Positions 50,793 through 59,357 of a stretch of 64,000 bases of DNA are shown one piece after another. The DNA is from Streptomyces wuyuanensis. GTDB taxonomy: Bacteria > Actinomycetota > Actinomycetes > Streptomycetales > Streptomycetaceae. Position numbers and translations under genes: made by a program. Under the pieces are notes generated by a model. That model did not search any database. It had not been told where the DNA came from and saw only the letters and a program-made list of their open reading frames with translations. The stretch covers positions 1 through 64,000 of the forward strand of contig NZ_FNHI01000015.1 of NCBI RefSeq assembly GCF_900103455.1, in the 5' to 3' direction. How positions within the stretch are numbered: position 1 is the stretch's first letter; each line of letters starts with the position of its first letter.

Positions 50793-51782
50793 ATGAAGTA
50801 CACGCAGCTCGGACGCACCGGACTCAAGGTAAGCCGACTCGTCCTCGGCACAATGAACTTCGGGCCCCAGACCACTGAGGCCGACAGCCACACGATCATG
50901 GATGCCGCCCTCGGCGCGGGCCTGAACTTCTTCGACACCGCGAACGTCTACGGCTGGGGCGAGAACAAGGGCCGCACCGAGGAGATCATCGGATCCTGGT
51001 TCGCGAAGGGCGGCGACCGCCGCGACAAGGTGGTCCTCGCCACCAAGGTGTACGGGAACATGGCCGCGGACGGCGAGGTCTGGCCCAACCACGACAAGCT
51101 GTCCGCCCTGAACATCCGCAGGGCCGTCGACGCCAGCCTCAAGCGGCTGCGGACCGACTACATCGACCTCTACCAGTTCCACCACATCGACCGGAACACG
51201 CCGGTCGAGGAGATCTGGCAGGCGATCGACGTCCTCATCGCCCAGGGCAAGATCCTCTACGCCGGTTCCTCCAACTTCCCCGGCTGGAAGATCGCCCAGA
51301 CCAACGAGACCGCCCGCCGGCTCGGCTCCTACGGCCTGGTCAGCGAGCAGTGCCTGTACAACCTCGCCGAGCGGCGCGCCGAGATGGAGGTCATCCCCGC
51401 GGCCCGGGAGTACGGCCTCGGCGTGATCCCCTGGTCGCCGCTGCACGGCGGTCTCCTCGGCGGGGTGATCAGGAAGGAGTCCGAGGGCGGGCGGCGTTCC
51501 GCCGGGCGCTCGGCCGACGCGCTGGCCGACACGTCCGTACGGGAGAAGGTCCAGGCGTACGAGGACCTGCTGGACAAGCACGGCCTGGCGCCGGGCGAGG
51601 TGGCCCTGGCGTGGCTCCTCACACGCCCCGGTGTGACGGGCCCGATCGTCGGCCCGCGCACCGCGGACCAGCTCGCGTCGGCGCTCCGGGCGCTCGAACT
51701 GGAGCTTCCGGAGGAGCTGTTGAAGGAACTCGACGCGATCTTCCCGGGGCCGGGGCCGTCCCCGGAGGCGTTCGCCTGGTGA
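50793..51782 (+). CDS. Aldo/keto reductase
   Basis: 329 aa, TIM barrel, NADPH-dependent carbonyl reduction. Catalytic tetrad visible: Asp48 and Tyr53 (FFDTANVYGWGE), Lys85 (VLATKVYG), His130 (DLYQFHHID). It opens MKYTQLGRTGLKVSRLVLGT and has the NADPH-site segment TGPIVGPRTADQLASALRAL near residue 290. It resembles the YajO/Gsp69-like AKR subfamilies; substrate unknown. The palindrome just upstream suggests dedicated regulation. Confidence 0.93.
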   Translation: MKYTQLGRTGLKVSRLVLGTMNFGPQTTEADSHTIMDAALGAGLNFFDTANVYGWGENKGRTEEIIGSWFAKGGDRRDKVVLATKVYGNMAADGEVWPNHDKLSALNIRRAVDASLKRLRTDYIDLYQFHHIDRNTPVEEIWQAIDVLIAQGKILYAGSSNFPGWKIAQTNETARRLGSYGLVSEQCLYNLAERRAEMEVIPAAREYGLGVIPWSPLHGGLLGGVIRKESEGGRRSAGRSADALADTSVREKVQAYEDLLDKHGLAPGEVALAWLLTRPGVTGPIVGPRTADQLASALRALELELPEELLKELDAIFPGPGPSPEAFAW

Positions 51783-51933
51783 GCGACGGGGCCTGGGAGA
51801 GGCCCCTCACCCGGGCGCCGGGGGACGGGCGGTGCTCCCGTCCTTCCCCCGGCGTGCGGGGCCCCGGGCGGAGCCGGTTCCCGCCGGGTGACCGGCGTCC
51901 GCGGAACGGCGCGCCGGTCGCCGGGCGGAGCGG

Positions 51934-52373
51934 TCAGGTGCTCTTCGGCAGTGCGGCCAGCAGTTCCGCGAGGTCCGGCGGCCACACCGCTTCCGTCGCC
52001 CGGGCCAGCTGCTCGGGGGCCACCAGCGCCACGCGAGGATCTTCTCCTCGGCGTGCGCGGCGGCGGCATCGTCCGTCGGCTCGCGGCGCGGGCCGTGGCA
52101 GACGTAGACGTGCTCGTGCTGGCGCACGGGGACACCGGCGCGGGTGAAGTCGTGCTCCCAGGTGCACAGCAGTGCTCCGGGCTCCAGATCGGTCCACCCG
52201 GTCTCCTCGCCCAACTCGCGCCGGGCCCCCTCGCGCGGGGACTCCCCGCGCGCCAGCCCTCCGCCGGGCATGGCCCAGTGGACTCCGACCTCCTCGTTGT
52301 CGTACCGGAAGAGGAAGACCGCGCCGTCGGGGTCGAGGACGGCAACACGCGCCGCGCTACGGGGTTTTCGCAC
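51934..52373 (-). pseudogene. Nudix hydrolase gene with a one-base frameshift
   Basis: The ATG at 52373 opens a typical Nudix protein: MRKPRSAARVAVLDPDGAVF, and the Nudix box at residues 38-60 (GGLARGESPREGARRELGEE then TGW). Reading continues to EEKILAWRWW at 52020 and then enters nonsense. Shifting frame by one base at 52015-52020, next to a G5 run, restores PEQLARATEAVWPPDLAELL then AALPKST and TGA at 51934, the normal length for the family (about 146 aa). A true mutation or a homopolymer sequencing error would both explain it. The enzyme would hydrolyse nucleoside-diphosphate derivatives. Confidence 0.8.
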
Positions 52374-52439
52374 CCCGGAACCTTAGCCCGGGACGGCCCG
52401 GTCACGGCCTCGCAGGGCGGTGAGCCTACGCTCTGCCGG

Positions 52440-53258
52440 ATGACCACGGATCCTGTCGACTGGCCTTCGACCGCCGCCGGGGGCTTCCCCTTCCCGGACG
52501 GCGTCTCGCCGGCCCTGATCGCCGACGGGCTGTCGGACCTGCTCGTGGACGCCGACCCGGAGGTGCGCGACGCGCGGGCGTACACGGCCCTCGCGCGCTG
52601 GGCCCGGGAAGGGCACCTCGACGGGGTGCTGGAGCGGCTCGGGGACACCGCGGCCGAGCGGTTCACGCACCCCGAGGTGCAGGCCAGGACCTTCGCCCCG
52701 CTCGTACTGCGGTGTGTGCTGGACCGGGCCGGCGCAGTCCCCGGCCTGGTGCCGGAGGCGGCCGTTCGGCGCTGGTACGCCGGCTTCGCCTCGTGGTACC
52801 CGTCCGAGCGCGAGACCCGCGGATGGGACGACTCCCTCGGCTGGCTGCACGCGGTGGCCCACGGGGCCGACGCCGCCGCGGCGTTCGCCCGCCGGCTCCC
52901 GGAAGAACGGACCGGCCTGCTCGATCTGTGCGCGCGCCGGTTCACGGCCCCGCACACCGACTACCGCTATGAGCAGTTGGAGGACGCGCGCCTCGCCCGT
53001 GCCATCACCGGCATCCTGCTCGCCCCCGGCCTGACTGCCGAACAGGCCGCCGGCTGGCTCTCCGTGGTGACCGACGCGCTGGCGGGCGGCGGTCCCGGCC
53101 CCGTTCCGCCATGGGCGTTCAACACCTTCGCCACGCTCCAGGCCCTGCATCTGCACCTCACCCGGGGCCTCGCCGAGGGGGGCGTCCCACCGCACGCGGT
53201 CCATGTCGCCGACCGCGTCGCCGCCGTGCTGCGCCTGCCCTGCGGCTGGCTCGCCTGA
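52440..53258 (+). CDS. DUF2785 domain protein
   Basis: 272 aa, all-helical. Family pattern: LIADGLSDLLVDADPEVRDA (near 30-48), AYTALARWAREGHLDGVLE, RCVLDRAGAVPGLVPEAA, then RRWYAGFASWYPSERETRGW DDSLGWLHAVAHGAD (shown in two parts), the DUF2785 hallmark. TACGCT lies 7 nt before the ATG with no Shine-Dalgarno: probably leaderless. Function unknown. Confidence 0.88.
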   Translation: MTTDPVDWPSTAAGGFPFPDGVSPALIADGLSDLLVDADPEVRDARAYTALARWAREGHLDGVLERLGDTAAERFTHPEVQARTFAPLVLRCVLDRAGAVPGLVPEAAVRRWYAGFASWYPSERETRGWDDSLGWLHAVAHGADAAAAFARRLPEERTGLLDLCARRFTAPHTDYRYEQLEDARLARAITGILLAPGLTAEQAAGWLSVVTDALAGGGPGPVPPWAFNTFATLQALHLHLTRGLAEGGVPPHAVHVADRVAAVLRLPCGWLA

Positions 53259-53312
53259 ACCGCGCCGGCCGGCCCCGGGAGCCGCACCGGCCAGGCCAGC
53301 CGGACCGCCGCG

Positions 53313-53352
53313 GACGGCCGGACGCCGTGGACGGCCGGACGCCGTGGACGCC
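53313..53352. repeat. 17-bp direct repeat, about 2.4 copies
   Basis: GACGGCCGGACGCCGTG occurs at 53313 and 53330 with a partial third copy. Located in the 240-bp gap between DUF2785 and the CBS gene; no gene there. Confidence 0.7.
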
Positions 53353-53471
53353 CTGGTGACGTTCACGGCGTGCACGGCGCCGCGGGCGCCGCGGGTTTCG
53401 ACGGTCAACTGCTGCGGCGGCGCGGCCTGTCGGGGGTGGGGTTGTCAGGAGAATGTGCGGTCGCCGAGGAC

Positions 53472-53495
53472 GGCCGGACCGTGTGGGGTCCGGCC
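53472..53495 (-). terminator. Terminator of the CBS gene
   Basis: GGCCGGACC (53472-53480) and GGTCCGGCC (53487-53495) with a 6-nt loop, 4 bp beyond the CBS stop codon. Confidence 0.75.
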
Positions 53496-53498
53496 CTT

Positions 53499-53939
53499 CT
53501 AGGCGTTCGCGTACACCTTGGACACGAACTCGGCGATCTGCTCGTCCGAGAGGTTCTTGGCGAGATTGGCCTCCGTGATCATGCCGACGAGCTGGTGTCC
53601 GTGCTCGACGTCGATCACCGGCAGCCGCTTGATCTGGTGCTCCTCCATCAGGTGAAGCGCCTCGTCGGCAGGGGCGCTCGCGTCGATCCAGCGGAGGTCA
53701 CCGGACAGGGAACCGGCCTGGACCGTCGCCGGGTCTATGCCTTCGGCACAGCACCGGACGGTGATGTCGCGGTCGGTGACCAGGCCCGTGAGCCTGTTGT
53801 TGTCGCCGCATATGGGAAGGGCGCCGACGTTCAGGTCGCGCATCATGCGCGCCGCTTCCCGCAGTGACTGGTGGGCACCGATGCACTGCACTCCGCCGCT
53901 CATGATGTCGCGGGCCGTGAGCTTGGTGTTCCCGGTCAT
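53499..53939 (-). CDS. CBS-domain protein
   Basis: 146 aa with two CBS motifs: TARDIMSGGVQCIGAHQSLR to VTDRDITVRCCAEG, and SGDLRWIDASAPADEALHLM to IKRLPVIDVEHGHQLVGMIT. Such two-CBS proteins bind adenosine nucleotides and occur in many copies in Streptomyces, often in osmotic or SigB-like stress regulons. GGAAGG lies 5 nt before the ATG. The adjacent small MT0933-like gene is 42 bp upstream in the same direction, suggesting one stress operon. Confidence 0.92.
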   Translation of the reverse strand: MTGNTKLTARDIMSGGVQCIGAHQSLREAARMMRDLNVGALPICGDNNRLTGLVTDRDITVRCCAEGIDPATVQAGSLSGDLRWIDASAPADEALHLMEEHQIKRLPVIDVEHGHQLVGMITEANLAKNLSDEQIAEFVSKVYANA

Positions 53940-53981
53940 GTCTGCCTTCCGTTCCTCGGGGCTTGCCTCGGGCGCCCTCCG

Positions 53982-54185
53982 TCAGGGCTGCGGCGGCTTG
54001 TCCTGCCCCTGGCCGGGCTGGTCGCCGCCGAACTGCTCCTTGAGCCTGTCCTGGCCTGTGTCGACCTGGCCGCTGTACTTGCCCCGGGTCCTTTCGTCGA
54101 TCATGTCCCCGCCTTTGTCGACGCCCTTCGAGCCCTGGTGCTCGTGGCCCTTCAGCATCTGCTTGAGCTTGTCCATCATGGACAT
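53982..54185 (-). CDS. Small MT0933 / Rv0909-like antitoxin-family protein
   Basis: 67 aa, highly charged. AAGGAGG lies 7 nt before the ATG at 54185. MSMMDKLKQMLKGHEHQGSK, GVDKGGDMIDERTRGKYSGQ and VDTGQDRLKEQFG follow the MT0933-like pattern (K-G-x-D-K-x-G-D). The family is named after a proposed Mycobacterium antitoxin but in Streptomyces is usually a stress-induced hydrophilic protein without a toxin partner, as here. Likely cytoplasmic and disordered. Confidence 0.8.
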   Translation of the reverse strand: MSMMDKLKQMLKGHEHQGSKGVDKGGDMIDERTRGKYSGQVDTGQDRLKEQFGGDQPGQGQDKPPQP

Positions 54186-54383
54186 GGGCAGTCCTCCTTG
54201 CCGTAAGCCCCCGCTCCTCCAGGGTCGCCTCCCCTTGCGCCGTTCGCATCTGCGCGGGCGGTCACCCGGAAGGCCGAACGGCGAGGGCGGAACCGGGCGG
54301 AAGTTTTTCCCGCCGTCCGGTCACATCCTCCGCGCGGGATCCGTCAGTGCGATGAGACGACGACAACCCGGAGGGCAGAGACC

Positions 54384-54839
54384 ATGCAGGCACGGATGGA
54401 CAACCCCGCGACCGTCATCCCCGAGGCCATGCCGGCCATCCTCGACCTGCTGAAGGCGACGAGGAAGGGCGGTGTCCCCGAGACCACGCTGGAGCTGGTG
54501 CACCTGCGCGCCAGCCAGATCAACGGCTGCGGCTACTGCGTGGTGGGCGGTGTGCGGAGCGCGAGGAAGGCGGGCCTGACCGAGGAGCAGCTCTCCGCGG
54601 TGGCGGCGTGGCGCGAGGCACCGTACTTCTCGGACGCCGAGCGGGCCGCCCTGTCGCTGACGGAGGCGGCGACGCGCCTCAGCGACCGGTCCGACCCGGT
54701 GCCGGACCAGGTCTGGGACGAGGCGGCGGACCACTACGACGAGCAGCAGCTCGCCGCGATCATCCTCATGATCGGTACGACGAACCTCTTCAACCGGCTG
54801 AACGCCACGACGAGGCAGGTCGCGGGCGCCACCTGGTGA
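54384..54839 (+). CDS. Carboxymuconolactone decarboxylase / AhpD-like protein
   Basis: 151 aa. GGAGG lies 9 nt before the ATG. The AhpD-fold signature is ELVHLRASQINGCGYCVVGG with redox pair C49-G-Y-C52. Canonical members have a His four residues after the second Cys (CxxCxxxH); here that position is Gly56. C-terminal part: ADHYDEQQLAAIILMIGTTN LFNRLNATTRQ. It is a probable peroxide-stress or disulphide-relay protein, but the missing His may lower peroxidase activity. Divergent from the CBS operon. Confidence 0.88.
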   Translation: MQARMDNPATVIPEAMPAILDLLKATRKGGVPETTLELVHLRASQINGCGYCVVGGVRSARKAGLTEEQLSAVAAWREAPYFSDAERAALSLTEAATRLSDRSDPVPDQVWDEAADHYDEQQLAAIILMIGTTNLFNRLNATTRQVAGATW

Positions 54840-54953
54840 TGGCCCTCACCGGCTGCCGGAAGGCGGGCCGGAACCGGTGCCTGCCGCCCGCAGTCCGGGC
54901 GGCAGGCACTCCGAAACGCGGTCCGGGCCGGGGCGCCTTCTGTCGGACACGGC

Positions 54954-55646
54954 CTACTGGTCCGCCGCCCGCTCGTACGGTCCGCCCAGCCCCCACGCCT
55001 GATGCATCGCACCGGCGAAGGCCGCCGCCAGCTTGTGCTCGCCGGAGGGGCCCGGGTGGGTGCCGTCGTAGGTGTCGGTGCGGAGGTCGTACGTGTCCGG
55101 CGTCGATGCCAGCAGCAGCGGCGACGCGGGCGTGTCCAGGTCCGCGACCGCCTTGGCGAGCAGTTCGTTGAAGCGGTCGCACTCGGCGGCGAACGGGGCG
55201 TCCACCAGGGCACGGACGTTGGGGATGACCGGCAGCAGCACGGCCCGGACGTGCGGGTTGGCCTCGCGGGCCGCCGTGATGAACTGCCGGGCGTTCGCGG
55301 CGGTCTGAGTGCTGTTCGTGTAGAAGCCGAGGTCTATCAGCCCCAGCGACACGAGGAGTACGTCGGCCTTCGTCGCGCTCACCGTCCCGCCGATGACCGG
55401 TGCCATGTGCAGCCAGCCCTCGCCCCAGCCCGCCAGGTGGCGGCGGGCTTTCGCCGGGAAGTCCGGGCGGGCGTAGTCGGTGGACACGGGCGCGTCGGAG
55501 GCGGTGTCGTACAGCTCGGTGCGCGGGCCGACGATCGAGTACGGGCCGCCGAAGGAGCGGTTCAGGTGCTGCCACATCCGGTAGCGCCAGGTGAAGTCGC
55601 CGGCGCGTCCGATGGTCATGGAGTCACCGACGAACATGAAACGCAT
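54954..55646 (-). CDS. SGNH/GDSL-family hydrolase
   Basis: 230 aa. Block I is FMFVGDSMTIGRAGD with nucleophile Ser9. Block II and III Gly and Asn residues lie in VLLVSLGLIDLGFYTNS, and the catalytic dyad is in TYDGTHPGPSG (Asp194, His197). No signal peptide is present, so it appears cytoplasmic, unlike many Streptomyces SGNH esterases. A trailing GGPYERAADQ end is unremarkable. It would hydrolyse an ester of unknown identity. Confidence 0.87.
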   Translation of the reverse strand: MRFMFVGDSMTIGRAGDFTWRYRMWQHLNRSFGGPYSIVGPRTELYDTASDAPVSTDYARPDFPAKARRHLAGWGEGWLHMAPVIGGTVSATKADVLLVSLGLIDLGFYTNSTQTAANARQFITAAREANPHVRAVLLPVIPNVRALVDAPFAAECDRFNELLAKAVADLDTPASPLLLASTPDTYDLRTDTYDGTHPGPSGEHKLAAAFAGAMHQAWGLGGPYERAADQ

Positions 55647-55715
55647 GGGGGTAATGATGGCCGACCCCCGGCGGGCGTGGCTCCGGCCGGTGACGTGACG
55701 ATGGACACTTGGGGC

Positions 55716-56705
55716 ATGCGTTCGTTGCGTACGACTCTTGCGGCTGCGGCCGCCGCCGTGGTGGTCCTGGCGGCCGCCGTGCCCGCCGCCGCCGACGACG
55801 ACTCCGGCGGTTTCACCATCGAGGACCCGCGGATCACGGAGTCGAGCGGGCTCGCGGCCAGCCGTGCCCACCCCGGGGTCTACTGGACGCACAACGACCA
55901 GGACGAGCCGCGGGTCTTCGCGGTCGACTCCCGGACGGGCAGGACCGTGGCGACCGTCACGCTCAAGGGCGTGGGCAGGCCGCGCGACATGGAGGCGATC
56001 TCCGTCGGCCCCGACGGGGACGTCTACGTCGGGGACATCGGCGACAACGCGAACGGCAGCTGGGACCACGTCTGGATCTACCGATTCCCCGAGCCGCGGA
56101 CACTGCGGGACGTGACCGTCCACGCCACTCAGTACACGGTCCGGTACGCGGACGGCCCCCGGAACGCGGAGGCGATGATGGTGCATCCGAAGACCGGCCG
56201 CGTCTACATCGCCAGCAAGAACGAGGACGGCGGCGGGCTCTACGAAGGCCCGGCCCGGCTGGTGACCGGCGGGGATAACGTCTTCCGGAGGATCGGCGAG
56301 GTGCCGTGGGTGACGGACGGCGCCTTCTCGCCCGACGGCAGGGAACTGGTGCTGCGCTCGTACTTCAGCGCACGCGGCTATGCCTGGCGCGACGGACGGC
56401 TGGGCGCGGACCGCCACGTCAGCGCGCCGCTCCAGGGCCAGGCCGAGTCGGTGACCTTCACTCCGGACGGCAGGTCGCTGATGTTCGGGACGGAGGGCGA
56501 GCAGAGCGAGGTCGTGCGCCGCGACGCGGGACGCGACGACGGCAAGGGTTCGGACGCGGCGTCGCCCTCCCGCTCCGGGGGCGCCGACCAGTCCGCGCGG
56601 GGCGAGGGCGGCGGCGAAGGCAACGGCCTCGCCGTGCCGGCCGGCGCAGTCGTCGCCGTGGTGCTGGCGTTCCTCGTGCTCAGGTCCCGGCGGCGCCGCG
56701 GCTGA
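55716..56705 (+). CDS. Secreted beta-propeller-like protein with C-terminal membrane anchor
   Basis: 329 aa. Signal peptide MRSLRTTLAAAAAAVVVLAA with AAA-D cleavage near residue 27. The central region (30-265) has blade-like repeats (VYWTHNDQDEPRVFAVDSRT, EAISVGPDGDVYVGDIGDNA, AMMVHPKTGRVYIASKNEDG, TDGAFSPDGRELVLR, ESVTFTPDGRSLMFGTEG). A Ser/Gly/Asp spacer leads to a membrane helix (about 300-322) and RSRRRRG. It is a cell-surface protein of the WD40/SMP-30-like type; function unknown. It may be a carbohydrate or metal-binding sensor. Confidence 0.82.
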   Translation: MRSLRTTLAAAAAAVVVLAAAVPAAADDDSGGFTIEDPRITESSGLAASRAHPGVYWTHNDQDEPRVFAVDSRTGRTVATVTLKGVGRPRDMEAISVGPDGDVYVGDIGDNANGSWDHVWIYRFPEPRTLRDVTVHATQYTVRYADGPRNAEAMMVHPKTGRVYIASKNEDGGGLYEGPARLVTGGDNVFRRIGEVPWVTDGAFSPDGRELVLRSYFSARGYAWRDGRLGADRHVSAPLQGQAESVTFTPDGRSLMFGTEGEQSEVVRRDAGRDDGKGSDAASPSRSGGADQSARGEGGGEGNGLAVPAGAVVAVVLAFLVLRSRRRRG

Positions 56706-56762
56706 GCCGCTGCGGCGGCGGGGCGCCGCTCCACGGACGGCCCGGGCGAGGCGCCCGTACCG

Positions 56763-56864
56763 GTGGCCTCCGTGGTGAGGGCCGGCTACGACCCCGACCG
56801 CTACCGGGACGAGGCGGAGGTCGGGCAGTGGAAGGCCCGCGATCCCATCACCGGGCTCGCGACC
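56763..56864 (+). pseudogene. Possible fragment of a dehydrogenase E1-alpha gene
   Basis: About 25 codons read YDPDRYRDEAEVGQWKARDP then ITGL, matching the C-terminal region of thiamine-dependent 2-oxoacid dehydrogenase E1-alpha subunits (usual form DDPTRYRDxxEVExWRxRDPI). Nothing else of the gene remains, so it is a relic at best. It lies in the 357-bp gap 56706-57062, otherwise without genes. Confidence 0.4.
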
Positions 56865-56929
56865 GCATGCGCGACGCCGGAAGTCGTGCCGGCGGCCGTG
56901 TCCGCGAGGGCGGCGGGGCGTGCGCCGGA

Positions 56930-56961
56930 GGGTGGGCCCGCGAGAGGGCGCGGGCCCACCC
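56930..56961. terminator. Perfect 13-bp hairpin terminator
   Basis: GGGTGGGCCCGCG (56930-56942), loop AGAGGG, exact complement 56949-56961. Between the convergent propeller gene (+) and DUF4360 gene (-). Confidence 0.8.
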
Positions 56962-57062
56962 GGCGGCGTGGCGCCAATCCGCGGGAGGCCGGACGGCGTC
57001 ACACCGGTCGCCCGGGGCCGGCGGTTCCCGCAGGCCCGGTCCGCCGTCGCCGGACGCTCCCG

Positions 57063-57716
57063 TTACGCCGGGCACTCCTTCCAGGCGAGCCGGTAGATGG
57101 TGTTGATCTCGCCGTCCGTGGAGTCCATCGTCATGAAGCTGGTCTTCGACGGCCCGGACGTGCCCGCCTTCACCCGGAGTTCGGTGTTGATGTTGAAGTT
57201 CCGCTTCACTCCGCAGGGGGCCCAGACCAGCTGGCCCCATTCGGTCTCGTCGGTGGCCTGCCAGTTGTCGTCGTACGGGCCGCTGTAGGGGTGGTTTCTG
57301 GCGGCCGTGTCGGGCGAGCCCTGGAAGTAGTAGGACGCCTTCTGGACTGCCGTGGCGCCGCGCTGCAGGCTGGCGTATCCGCGGTAGTCCGCGCTGGCGA
57401 CCGCGTAGGTGAAGCCCTGCGGGACGTGGACGATCAGGTTCAGCTGGCAGTTCTTGCGGAAGTCGGTGGGCGAGGCGCCTCCGCCGACCTGGGCGAGGTA
57501 GTCGCTGTAGGTGACGGTGAACGCGGTGTTGTCCGGGGAGACCGCCACCGCCGCGGTCCCGGGCTTGCAGCCCGAGCCGTTCACCGTGGCGACCTCGATG
57601 ACGATCTTGTCGGGTGGCGCGACGATGGACGCGTTCGCGCTGCCGGCGTTCCCGGCGACGAGCGTGGAGGCGAGGACCGCGGTGAGGGCGGCGCTGGTGC
57701 GTAAGGCACGGGACAT
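57063..57716 (-). CDS. DUF4360 secreted protein
   Basis: 217 aa. AGGAG lies 8 nt before the ATG at 57716. Signal peptide ALRTSAALTAVLASTLVAG, then ANA-S cleavage near residue 31. Mature DUF4360 pattern: VATVNGSGCKPGTAAVAVSP, FTVTYSDYLAQVGGG, NCQLNLIVHVPQGFTYAVAS and WAPCGVKRNFNINTELRV. Four cysteines probably form two disulphides. Family function unknown; related fungal and actinobacterial proteins are abundant extracellular proteins. Confidence 0.9.
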   Translation of the reverse strand: MSRALRTSAALTAVLASTLVAGNAGSANASIVAPPDKIVIEVATVNGSGCKPGTAAVAVSPDNTAFTVTYSDYLAQVGGGASPTDFRKNCQLNLIVHVPQGFTYAVASADYRGYASLQRGATAVQKASYYFQGSPDTAARNHPYSGPYDDNWQATDETEWGQLVWAPCGVKRNFNINTELRVKAGTSGPSKTSFMTMDSTDGEINTIYRLAWKECPA

Positions 57717-57815
57717 GATGCGTACTCCTGTGGTTGGAGGAGAGCCGGTCGGTGGCCTTGCGGGGACGTGAACCGTGGGGGGTCCAGCCGATCCCATGTC
57801 CCGCCCTTCGACAGC

Positions 57816-57844
57816 ACTGGACTGTTGAGGCGTGAACATGTCAA
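57816..57844 (-). promoter_or_regulatory. Promoter of the DUF4360 gene, with an inverted repeat
   Basis: On the minus strand TTGACA (57839-57844), 17-bp spacer, TCCAGT (57816-57821). GTTGA/TCAAC arms around 57824-57845 overlap the -35 and could be an operator. The gap 57717-58031 shows no gene. Confidence 0.45.
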
Positions 57845-58031
57845 CGCATCGGATCGATTGGATCGTAGGGACCAACTCCCTCTGCGGATAGGGCGGTTAT
57901 CAGCCGTACCTCCACGCCTGCCACACGTCGTTTTCACATATTGGGCACCTTGTGTGCGTGTGGTGAGGTCGCGGCGCCCCCGTGCCCGAGTGCCGCGAAG
58001 GGCAGGTCCGTGCCGTGCGCGGACACGACGA

Positions 58032-58059
58032 AGGGCCCGGAGGCATGCCGCCGGGCCCT
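58032..58059 (-). terminator. serC terminator
   Basis: AGGGCCCGG (58032-58040), 10-nt loop, CCGGGCCCT (58051-58059), 58 bp beyond the serC stop codon. Confidence 0.7.
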
Positions 58060-58117
58060 ACCCGTACCTCAGCCGCCGTGGCGCGACCGGCCGGAACCGG
58101 TGCTCACGACGCGGAGG

Positions 58118-59236
58118 TCACAGCTTCTCGATCACGTGGTCGACGCAGGCCGTCAGCGCCTGCACGTCGGCCGGGTCGATCGCCGGGAACATCGCGATCC
58201 GCAGCTGGTTGCGGCCCAGCTTGCGGTACGGCTCCGTGTCCACGATCCCGTTGGCCCGCAGCACCTTCGCGACCGCCGCGGCGTCGATGTCGTCCGAGAA
58301 GTCGATCGTGCCGATGACCTGCGAGCGCTGCGCCGGGTCCGCGACGAACGGCGTGGCGTACTTCGACTCCTCGGCCCAGCCGTACAGGTTGCGCGCGGAG
58401 GTCGCGGTCCGCCGGACCGCCCAGTCCAGCCCGCCCTGGCCGTTGAACCACTTCAGCTGCTCGTCGAGCAGGAAGAGGGTCGCCAGCGCGGGGGTGTTGT
58501 ACGTCTGGTTCTTCAGCGAGTTGTCGATCGCCGTCGGCAGGCTGAAGAACTCCGGCACGTGCCGGCCGGAGGCGTGGACGCGGGCGGCGCGCTCCAGCGC
58601 GGCGGGCGAGAATACGCCGATCCACAGGCCGCCGTCCGACGCGAACGACTTCTGCGGCGCGAAGTAGTAGACGTCCGTCTCGGTGATGTCGACGGGCAGG
58701 CCGCCGGCGCCGGACGTCGCGTCCACGAGCACGAGCGCGCCCTCGTCGGCACCCTCGACGCGCTTGATCGGGGCGGCGACACCGGTGGAGGTCTCGTTGT
58801 GGGTGAAGGCGTACACGTCGACGCCCGCCTCCGCCCGCGGCTCCGGATGGGTGCCGGGGTCGGAGGAGATCACGGTCGGCTCGGCCAGCCACGGTGCCAG
58901 CTTCGCCGCCTTGGCGAACTTCGACGAGAACTCGCCGAAGGACAGGTGCTGCGACTTGCTGTCGATGAGCCCGTGGGTCGCGACGTCCCAGAACGCGGTG
59001 GAGCCGCCGTTCCCGAGGATCACCTCGTATCCCTCGGGGAGGGAGAACAGCTCGCGGATGCCCTCGCGCACCGAGCCGACCAGGTTCTTGACCGGGGCCT
59101 GGCGGTGGGAGGTGCCGAGCAGGGACGTACCGGTGGCGGCCAGGGCGTCAAGCGCCTCCGTACGCACCTTGGAGGGTCCGGCGCCGAAACGACCGTCGCC
59201 GGGCTTGATGTCAGCGGGAATCTGGATATCGGCCAC
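58118..59236 (-). CDS. serC: Phosphoserine aminotransferase
   Basis: 372 aa from a GTG at 59236. It converts 3-phosphohydroxypyruvate and glutamate to phosphoserine, the second step of serine synthesis; PLP-dependent, class V fold. Start VADIQIPADIKPGDGRFGAG, then GPSKVRTEAL. Features: SHRQAPVKNLVGSVREGIRE, FALGNGGST-like ILGNGGSTAFWDVATHGL, and the PLP lysine in FAPQKSFASDGGLW (Lys196). The sequence matches the actinobacterial (372-aa) type. TAGGCT lies 7 nt before the GTG and no Shine-Dalgarno is present: leaderless transcript likely. Confidence 0.96.
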   Translation of the reverse strand: MADIQIPADIKPGDGRFGAGPSKVRTEALDALAATGTSLLGTSHRQAPVKNLVGSVREGIRELFSLPEGYEVILGNGGSTAFWDVATHGLIDSKSQHLSFGEFSSKFAKAAKLAPWLAEPTVISSDPGTHPEPRAEAGVDVYAFTHNETSTGVAAPIKRVEGADEGALVLVDATSGAGGLPVDITETDVYYFAPQKSFASDGGLWIGVFSPAALERAARVHASGRHVPEFFSLPTAIDNSLKNQTYNTPALATLFLLDEQLKWFNGQGGLDWAVRRTATSARNLYGWAEESKYATPFVADPAQRSQVIGTIDFSDDIDAAAVAKVLRANGIVDTEPYRKLGRNQLRIAMFPAIDPADVQALTACVDHVIEKL

Positions 59237-59357
59237 GAGCCGGAGCCTAGTCGGTTCCGCCAGGTCACCGGGCTCGATGTCCGGCGAATGAGACAAGCGA
59301 TCACTGGTCGGGACGGGTTTCGGCATCACCCGATCGAGGGTGGGGCACGCTGGGCCC

